Shown piece by piece: positions 53,905-58,636 of a DNA stretch of 58,636 nt. How positions within the stretch are numbered: the stretch's first letter is position 1; every line of letters starts with the position of its first letter. The DNA comes from Actinomycetota bacterium (GTDB lineage Bacteria; Actinomycetota; Thermoleophilia; Solirubrobacterales; Solirubrobacteraceae): contig WLOQ01000008.1 of NCBI GenBank assembly GCA_009699245.1, positions 55,136 through 113,771 of the forward strand, read 5' to 3'. A model generated the notes under the pieces. The model saw only the letters and a list, made by a program, of their open reading frames with translations. It did no database searches and was not told where the DNA came from. Both the position numbers and the translations under genes were made by a program.

Positions 53905-55152
53905 TCACGCGGCGGGCAGGACGCGCGGAACGGCGGCGCGCAGGCGCTCGAGCAGCGTTTCGATCTCGTCGTCCTCGCCGTCGAGGCGCAGCGCCTGCTC
54001 GGCGGCAGCGATCGCGTCGCTCACGCGGTCGGTGCGGGCGAGCGCGTGCGCGTAACGCGACCACGCGACAGCGGAGTCCCCTGCGACGAGCGTCGCCTGC
54101 TCGCACGCGGTCACCTCGGCGCCGAGGTCGCCGCCGAGCTGGCAGGCGAGCGCGAGGTCGAGCAGGCCCTCCGCGCTCGGGCCGAGCTCACGCGCGCGCT
54201 CGAGCGCCGCACGCGCGGCGTCCCGCTCGAGCAGCCGCAGGCGCAGGCGCCCGAGGCGCTCCCAGGCGGCCGCGTCCTGCGGCGCGCGCTTGGTCACACG
54301 GACGGCGGCCTCCGCGGCGAGGTCGACGGCGCCCATCTCCTCGTAGATGCGCGAGGCGAAACGGTGCGGAGCCGGGCGCGCGTCCTCCAGGCGGCCCCAG
54401 TCGCGCACGGAGCGGCCCGCTGCGGCGAGGTCCCCGGCCTGCCAGAAGGCGAGGGTGAGCAGCCGCAGCACCATCGGGCTCTTCGGATCGGCATCACGGG
54501 CGTAGATGAGGCGCCGAGCTGCCAGTTCAAAGTTCCCCTCGGCGAGCGCGTGCTGCGCGGCGGTGACGAAGCGCTGCATCCGCTCAGTGCCGGGGTCCGG
54601 GCGGCTGAAGTCGACGAACTGGAGCGAGTCGGCGGGCACCGTGCGCACGCCGATCTGAAAACGCACGCGCGCCCACTGCTGGACGTCGTCTCCCCCACCG
54701 GTGAAATAGATGCCGGTGACCTCGCCGACGCCCCACTCGGGGTAGCTCAGGCAGCGCGCGTAGCGGTGGACGACCGAGTGGTCGGGCGTGCGCGCGGCGA
54801 AGGGGTCGTGCTCGCGCTGGTCGGCCTCCGCCGCCTGGCGGCGCTGCTCGGCCTCGTACGCCCGGCGTCCCTCCTCCTCGCGCGCCTTGCGCGCCGCGGC
54901 AGCGCTGACCTTGACCGCGTTCTGGGTGACGCGTCCGCCGTGCGAGGTCTCCGCGATCTGCTCGAGCTGGTCGGCGGCCTCGTTGATCGCCTTGAGGTGG
55001 CGCTCGTGGGCGACCTGCTTGCCCGGCGGGGCGAGGTCGGGGTGCCAGACCTTCGCCTGACGGCGCCGCGCGAGCTGCACGTCGCGCTTGTCGAACGGCG
55101 CCTCGAGCTCGAGGAGGAGGAGCGACTGCTCAATGTCCAGCACCGTCGGCAT
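53905..55152 (-). CDS. J-domain protein with TPR repeats
   Basis: This 415-residue protein begins with a J-like domain ([20 protein letters not shown]; the HPD motif is intact). A charged coil rich in Arg/Glu/Ala follows ([20 protein letters not shown]). The middle domain [20 protein letters not shown] carries Trp residues. The rest is TPR-like helical repeats ([20 protein letters not shown] and more). The HPD motif implies it can stimulate a DnaK-type chaperone, with the TPR part binding a client. It is 35 bases upstream of the glycosidase gene on the same strand and divergent from ettA. This combination is uncommon. Confidence 0.8.
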   Translation of the reverse strand: MPTVLDIEQSLLLLELEAPFDKRDVQLARRRQAKVWHPDLAPPGKQVAHERHLKAINEAADQLEQIAETSHGGRVTQNAVKVSAAAARKAREEEGRRAYEAEQRRQAAEADQREHDPFAARTPDHSVVHRYARCLSYPEWGVGEVTGIYFTGGGDDVQQWARVRFQIGVRTVPADSLQFVDFSRPDPGTERMQRFVTAAQHALAEGNFELAARRLIYARDADPKSPMVLRLLTLAFWQAGDLAAAGRSVRDWGRLEDARPAPHRFASRIYEEMGAVDLAAEAAVRVTKRAPQDAAAWERLGRLRLRLLERDAARAALERARELGPSAEGLLDLALACQLGGDLGAEVTACEQATLVAGDSAVAWSRYAHALARTDRVSDAIAAAEQALRLDGEDDEIETLLERLRAAVPRVLPAA

Positions 55153-55161
55153 CGGCGCCTC

Positions 55162-55167
55162 AGGCTA
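55162..55167 (-). promoter_or_regulatory. putative -10 (TAGCCT) for the J-domain/TPR gene
   Basis: TAGCCT on the minus strand ends 9 bases before the ATG at 55152, in the 58-base divergent spacer with ettA. Confidence 0.4.
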
Positions 55168-55196
55168 CCGCGCCACGGGTGCTGCCCGACCCGCTC

Positions 55197-55202
55197 TAGC
55201 AT
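55197..55202 (+). promoter_or_regulatory. putative -10 (TAGCAT) for ettA
   Basis: TAGCAT ends 8 bases before the ATG at 55211 in the same spacer, giving a leaderless ettA mRNA. Confidence 0.45.
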
Positions 55203-55210
55203 CCCTGCAC

Positions 55211-56866
55211 ATGGCTCCCCAGTACATCTTCACGATGCACCAGCTCACGCGGTCCTTTCCCCCGGACAAGACGGTGCTCAAGGACGTCACGCTCGCCTTC
55301 TACCCGGGCGCGAAGATCGGGGTCCTCGGCTACAACGGCGCCGGCAAGTCGAGCATCCTGCGGATCATGGCCGGGGTCGATCAGGACTACCGCGGCGAGG
55401 CGCAGCTCGCGCCGGGCGCGACCGTCGGCCTCCTCGAACAGGAGCCGGTGCTCGACGAGTCCAAGGACGTGAAGGGCAACGTCGAGGACGGCGTCGCCGA
55501 GACCAAGGCGCTGCTCGACCGCTTCAACGAGCTCGCCGCCAACTACTCCGAGGAGACCGCCGACGAGTTCGCCGATCTCCAGGCGAAGATCGACGCCGCC
55601 GACGCCTGGAGCCTCGACACGCAGCTCGAATACGCGATGGACGCCCTGCGCCTACCGCCCTCCGACGCGGATGTCTCCAAGCTCTCCGGCGGTGAACGCC
55701 GCCGCGTCGCGCTCTGCCGACTGCTCCTGCGCAAGCCCGACCTCCTGCTGCTCGACGAGCCGACGAACCACCTCGACGCCGAATCGGTCGGCTGGCTCGA
55801 GCGCCACCTCGCGGAGTACAAGGGCGCCGTTGTCGCCGTCACCCACGACCGGTACTTCCTCGACAACGTCGCCGGCTGGATCCTCGAACTCGACCGCGGT
55901 CGCGGCATCCCCTACGAGGGCAACTACTCGGCGTGGCTCGAGCAGAAGGGGGCCCGCCTCGCCCTCGAGGAGAAGCAGGAGGTCGCGCGCCAGAAGACGA
56001 TCGCCTCCGAGCTCGAGTGGGTGCGTGAGAACCCCAAGGGCCGCCGCAAGAAGGCGAAGGCGCGCATCTCGAACTACGAGGCGCTCGTCGCCGAGGAGGC
56101 GAACGTCAAGCTCGACCAGGTCCAGATCCACATCCCGCCGGGACCGCGGCTGGGCGACCTCGTCGTCGAGGCGAAGAACCTGAAGAAGGGCTTCGGCGAC
56201 CGGCTGCTGATCGAGGACCTGTCGTTCACCCTGCCGCGCGGCGGCATCGTCGGGATCATCGGCGCCAACGGCGCCGGCAAGACCACCCTCTTCCGGATGA
56301 TCACCGGCCAGGAGCAGCCCGACAGCGGCACCCTGCGCGTCGGTGAGACGGTCCAGCTCGCGTACGTCGATCAGAGCCGCGACGCGCTCGATCCGGACAA
56401 GTCCGTCTGGGAGGAGATCTCGGGCGGGATGGACCAGATCAAGGTCGGCGAGCAGTGGATGAACTCGCGCCAGTACACCGGCTCATTCAACTTCAAGGGC
56501 TCCGACCAGCAGAAGGCGGTCGGCAAGCTCTCCGGCGGCGAGCGCAACCGCCTGCATCTGGCCAAGCTCCTGCGCGAGGGCGGCAACGTCCTGCTCCTCG
56601 ACGAGCCGACGAATGACCTCGACGTGGACACCCTGCGCGCGCTCGAAGAGGCGGTGCTGACCTTCGCCGGCTGCGCGGTGATCATCTCCCACGACCGCTG
56701 GTTCCTGGACCGCGTGGCAACGCACGTGCTCGCCTTCGAGGGCGACTCGCAGGTGACGTGGTTCGAGGGGAACTTCGAGGCCTACGAGGAGCACCGGCGC
56801 GAGGTCCTCGGCGCCGAGGCCGATCGCCCGCACCGCCTCACGTACAAGCGGCTGACACGCAACTGA
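55211..56866 (+). CDS. ettA: energy-dependent translational throttle protein EttA (ABC-F)
   Basis: This 551-residue ABC-F ATPase gates translation initiation at the ribosomal E site according to energy charge. It has two nucleotide-binding domains without membrane parts: Walker [10 protein letters not shown] and GANGAGKTT, signature [20 protein letters not shown] and [17 protein letters not shown], and Walker [16 protein letters not shown] and [11 protein letters not shown]. The linker/arm region ([20 protein letters not shown]) is the EttA hallmark (P-site tRNA interaction motif). The stop overlaps the nitroreductase start (TGATG). A TAGCAT hexamer lies 8 bases upstream of the ATG. Confidence 0.96.
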   Translation: MAPQYIFTMHQLTRSFPPDKTVLKDVTLAFYPGAKIGVLGYNGAGKSSILRIMAGVDQDYRGEAQLAPGATVGLLEQEPVLDESKDVKGNVEDGVAETKALLDRFNELAANYSEETADEFADLQAKIDAADAWSLDTQLEYAMDALRLPPSDADVSKLSGGERRRVALCRLLLRKPDLLLLDEPTNHLDAESVGWLERHLAEYKGAVVAVTHDRYFLDNVAGWILELDRGRGIPYEGNYSAWLEQKGARLALEEKQEVARQKTIASELEWVRENPKGRRKKAKARISNYEALVAEEANVKLDQVQIHIPPGPRLGDLVVEAKNLKKGFGDRLLIEDLSFTLPRGGIVGIIGANGAGKTTLFRMITGQEQPDSGTLRVGETVQLAYVDQSRDALDPDKSVWEEISGGMDQIKVGEQWMNSRQYTGSFNFKGSDQQKAVGKLSGGERNRLHLAKLLREGGNVLLLDEPTNDLDVDTLRALEEAVLTFAGCAVIISHDRWFLDRVATHVLAFEGDSQVTWFEGNFEAYEEHRREVLGAEADRPHRLTYKRLTRN

Positions 56867-57375
56867 TGGACGCCTGGGAGGCAATCCGCACGCGCCGCAC
56901 GCACAAGGCCTACGGCCCGGATCCAGTGCCGCGTGAGCTGTTGGAGGAGCTGCTGGAGCTCGCGACCTGGGCGCCGAACCACCGCCTGACGAATCCCTGG
57001 CGCCTGCGCGTCCTCGGCCCGACGGCGCTCGCAGCGCTGAAGCAGGCCGCCGGTCCGGAGGCCGCCGCCAAGCTGGACCGCGCGCCGACCCTCGTCGCGG
57101 TGAGCGTCGTCACGAGCGACGACCCGCTCCAGGCCGAAGAGGACCGCGACGCGGCCGCGGCCGCCGCGTACATCGTCCTGCTCGCCGCGCACGCGCGCGG
57201 CCTTGCCGGCTACTGGCGTACACCCGGCATCCTGCGCGAGCCCGCGGGCCGCGCAGCTCTGGGGATCGGCGGGGGCGAGCGCGTCCTCGGCCTGCTCCAC
57301 CTCGGCAGCCCGCGCCAGGAGCCACGCGTCCCGGAGCGGGCCCCCGGGTCCGACGTGATCTCCTGGCTCGACTGA
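56866..57375 (+). CDS. nitroreductase-family FMN oxidoreductase (short)
   Basis: This 169-residue protein is shorter than classic nitroreductases (about 200). The N-terminal AIRTRRTHKAYGPDPVPREL and LLELATWAPNHRLTNPWR (FMN phosphate and ring contacts) identify the family. The C-terminal LGLLHLGSPRQEP is typical of the YdjA-like short group. It probably forms an FMN homodimer reducing quinones or nitro-compounds with NAD(P)H. Its ATG overlaps the ettA stop by one base, so it is a translationally coupled second cistron. The gene ends 39 bases before the convergent MBG-repeat gene. Confidence 0.85.
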   Translation: MDAWEAIRTRRTHKAYGPDPVPRELLEELLELATWAPNHRLTNPWRLRVLGPTALAALKQAAGPEAAAKLDRAPTLVAVSVVTSDDPLQAEEDRDAAAAAAYIVLLAAHARGLAGYWRTPGILREPAGRAALGIGGGERVLGLLHLGSPRQEPRVPERAPGSDVISWLD

Positions 57376-57414
57376 GCTAGTCGAAGACGATTGCGCCGTC
57401 GGCGGTTATATGGG

Positions 57415-58636
57415 CTAGCGCGCCGTGACCGTGAGGGTCGCGGTGGCGGTCGTGTTGAACGTGTAGTTCGTCGAGGAGCCGCCCGAGCATCTGATCGTCA
57501 GCGTCGACGGGGCCGTGGTCTTCGTGTAGGTGCTTGTGCACGTCGGGGCGACGTAGCCCGCGATCGACGAGGTCACGACCTGCGTGCCGCCTGATGCCGC
57601 CGTCCAGATCGTGAACGTGTAGGTCGGCGCGGTGGACCCAGAAGAGACCGTCTTCGCGTCCGGACGCACGAAGAGCGTCGCCTTCGTGACCGTCAGCGAG
57701 CCGGGTGCGTACGAGATCGTGTAGTTCCCGCCGGCATTACCGCCCGAGCAGGTGATCGCTACCGGCGAAGAAGAGACCGAAGTCGTCGTCGTATAGGTGC
57801 TCGTGCACGTCGGCGCAGTGATCCACGTGTCTGGGCTCTTGAAGCCATCGCCACCGACGGTGAACGTGTACCCCGGTGCCGCCGAACCGAAGGTGACCGT
57901 CTTGTTACCGGCCGTCACGACAAGCGAGCGCTTTGTAACCGTGAGAGTCGCGGTAGCGGTCGTGTCGAACGTGTAGTTCGTCGAGGAGCCGCCCAAGCAG
58001 CTGATCGTCAGCGCCGACGGCACCGTCGACGTCGTGTAAGCGCTCGTGCAGACCGGAGCGACATAGCCCGCGACCGACGAGGTCACGACCTGCGTGCCGC
58101 CTGACGCCGCCGTCCAGATCGTGGACGTATACCCCGGCGCAGGCGAGCCATAAGAGACCGACTTCGCGTCCGGACGCGCATAGAGCGTCGCCTTCGTGAT
58201 CGTCAGCGAGCCGGGCACATACGCGACCGTGTAGTTCCCGCCGGCATTACCGCCCGAGCAGGTGATCGCCACCGGCGAAGAAGACACCGACGTCGTCGTC
58301 GTATAGGTGCTCGTGCACCTCGGCTTGCCGTCGTCGTTCCACTTCTGACCGCTCGTGAACCCGTCGCCGCTCAGGGTGAACGTGTACGCCGGAGCCGAAC
58401 TGCCGTACTTCACCGACTTGTCATCGGCAGTCACCGTCAGCAGACGCTTGGTGACCGTCAGCGACCCGGCGGCGTAGGGGGTGACCTCGTAGTTGCCGCC
58501 AGCGTTTCCGCCAGAGCACGTGATGCTGCGCGGCGAATTGCTGACCGACGTCGACGGCGTGTAATCACTCGAGCAGACCGGGGTCCCGCTCGCAGCCCAC
58601 GTGTCCGTCGAATAGAACCCATCCCCACCAACCGTA
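57415..58636 (-). CDS. secreted MBG-repeat protein, C-terminal part (5' end outside window)
   Basis: The minus-strand frame is open from the window edge to a stop at 57415 (407 residues seen). It consists of about five beta-rich MBG-type modules (mucin/adhesin-like), such as LTVTADDKSVKYGSSAPAYT then GDGFTSGQKW, and LVVTAGNKTVTFGSAAPGYT. Each module ends with a conserved Cys pair segment and an NYT or GGNY turn. It is rich in Thr, Ser and Gly and low in charge, so it is surface-exposed. The chain ends TATLTVTAR with no anchor or sorting motif. The N-terminal signal is not in the window. Such proteins serve in adhesion; the partner is unknown. Confidence 0.8.
   Translation of the reverse strand, partial: TVGGDGFYSTDTWAASGTPVCSSDYTPSTSVSNSPRSITCSGGNAGGNYEVTPYAAGSLTVTKRLLTVTADDKSVKYGSSAPAYTFTLSGDGFTSGQKWNDDGKPRCTSTYTTTTSVSSSPVAITCSGGNAGGNYTVAYVPGSLTITKATLYARPDAKSVSYGSPAPGYTSTIWTAASGGTQVVTSSVAGYVAPVCTSAYTTSTVPSALTISCLGGSSTNYTFDTTATATLTVTKRSLVVTAGNKTVTFGSAAPGYTFTVGGDGFKSPDTWITAPTCTSTYTTTTSVSSSPVAITCSGGNAGGNYTISYAPGSLTVTKATLFVRPDAKTVSSGSTAPTYTFTIWTAASGGTQVVTSSIAGYVAPTCTSTYTKTTAPSTLTIRCSGGSSTNYTFNTTATATLTVTAR
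57415..58636 (-). repeat. 510-bp tandem supra-repeat in the MBG protein gene
   Basis: Identical blocks lie 510 bases apart: bases 57571 on and 58081 on (GGTCACGACCTGCGTGCC), and 57721 on and 58231 on. The period equals 170 codons and holds two alternating modules, A (with GGNAGGNYT) and B (with SSTNYTF). One further A module lies at the window edge. DNA identity between copies is high while silent changes are present, consistent with gene-internal duplication. Confidence 0.85.

Noticed and set aside
57415-58636. CRISPR-like or insertion-sequence repeat
   Set aside because: The repeats are long (510 bases), in frame and encode repeated beta modules; there are no spacers or transposase.

Overview
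The window is 58.6 kb of very GC-rich, gene-dense bacterial chromosome. It carries about 57 protein genes, two serine tRNA genes, and no mobile element, CRISPR array or rRNA. Several genes point to Actinomycetota: a NucS mismatch endonuclease, a 2-oxoglutarate dehydrogenase with E2 and E1 fused in one chain, a mycobacterial-type dCTP deaminase and EttA. The mix of acyl-CoA/crotonase genes, two M29 aminopeptidases and three MBL-fold hydrolases, together with the style of the secreted proteins, suggests class Thermoleophilia (Solirubrobacterales or a relative). That placement is an inference from gene content, not a phylogeny.

Layout. 1-5 kb: end of phosphofructokinase, a 28-residue membrane peptide plus universal stress protein, a secreted subtilase, tadA, a CMD-like protein and a flavin monooxygenase-like protein. 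5.1 kb: tRNA-Ser(CGA). 5.5-9.3 kb: glycolate oxidase operon glcDEF. 9.4-12.4 kb: a quinone-oxidoreductase-like enzyme and an old-yellow-enzyme/FadH-like flavoprotein. 12.4-16.9 kb, minus strand: a tightly packed run reading Bax-inhibitor-1 protein, MsrA, OmpR-type regulator, a two-domain CsrA-like protein, histidine kinase, crotonase. 16.9-21.7 kb: M29 aminopeptidase, tRNA-Ser(GGA), a short frameshifted RiPP-like ORF, a Nudix/SixA/acyl-CoA dehydrogenase operon and a divergent APH-type kinase. 21.7-31 kb: transporter, aldehyde dehydrogenase, cyclophilin, zinc-ribbon membrane protein, DEAD-box helicase, oxidoreductase, PfkB kinase, dcd, citrate synthase. 31-42.5 kb: metF operon, divergent MBL hydrolases, second M29 peptidase, pyruvate kinase, ABC1 kinase, glyoxalases, Ppx/GppA. 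42.5-49.6 kb: MFS pump, Nudix, DUF3817 and the 1411-residue E2-E1 fusion. 49.6-58.6 kb: YceI, crotonase, nucS, panD, secreted glycoside hydrolase, J-domain/TPR protein, ettA, nitroreductase and the 3' end of a secreted MBG-repeat protein.

How the genes fit together. Central carbon enzymes (PfkA, Pyk, GltA, fused 2-oxoglutarate dehydrogenase, glycolate oxidase) lie among fatty-acyl and aldehyde oxidation genes and redox-repair genes (MsrA, YceI, flavoproteins). This suits an aerobic heterotroph.

Two observations stand out. First, many genes carry a TANNNT hexamer only 6-9 bases before the start codon with no ribosome-binding site, which implies widespread leaderless mRNAs and helps choose starts. 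Second, the response regulator / tandem-CsrA / histidine kinase block at 13.2-15.6 kb and the fusion at 45.4-49.6 kb, which carries its own lipoyl domains, have architectures I do not recognise as standard.
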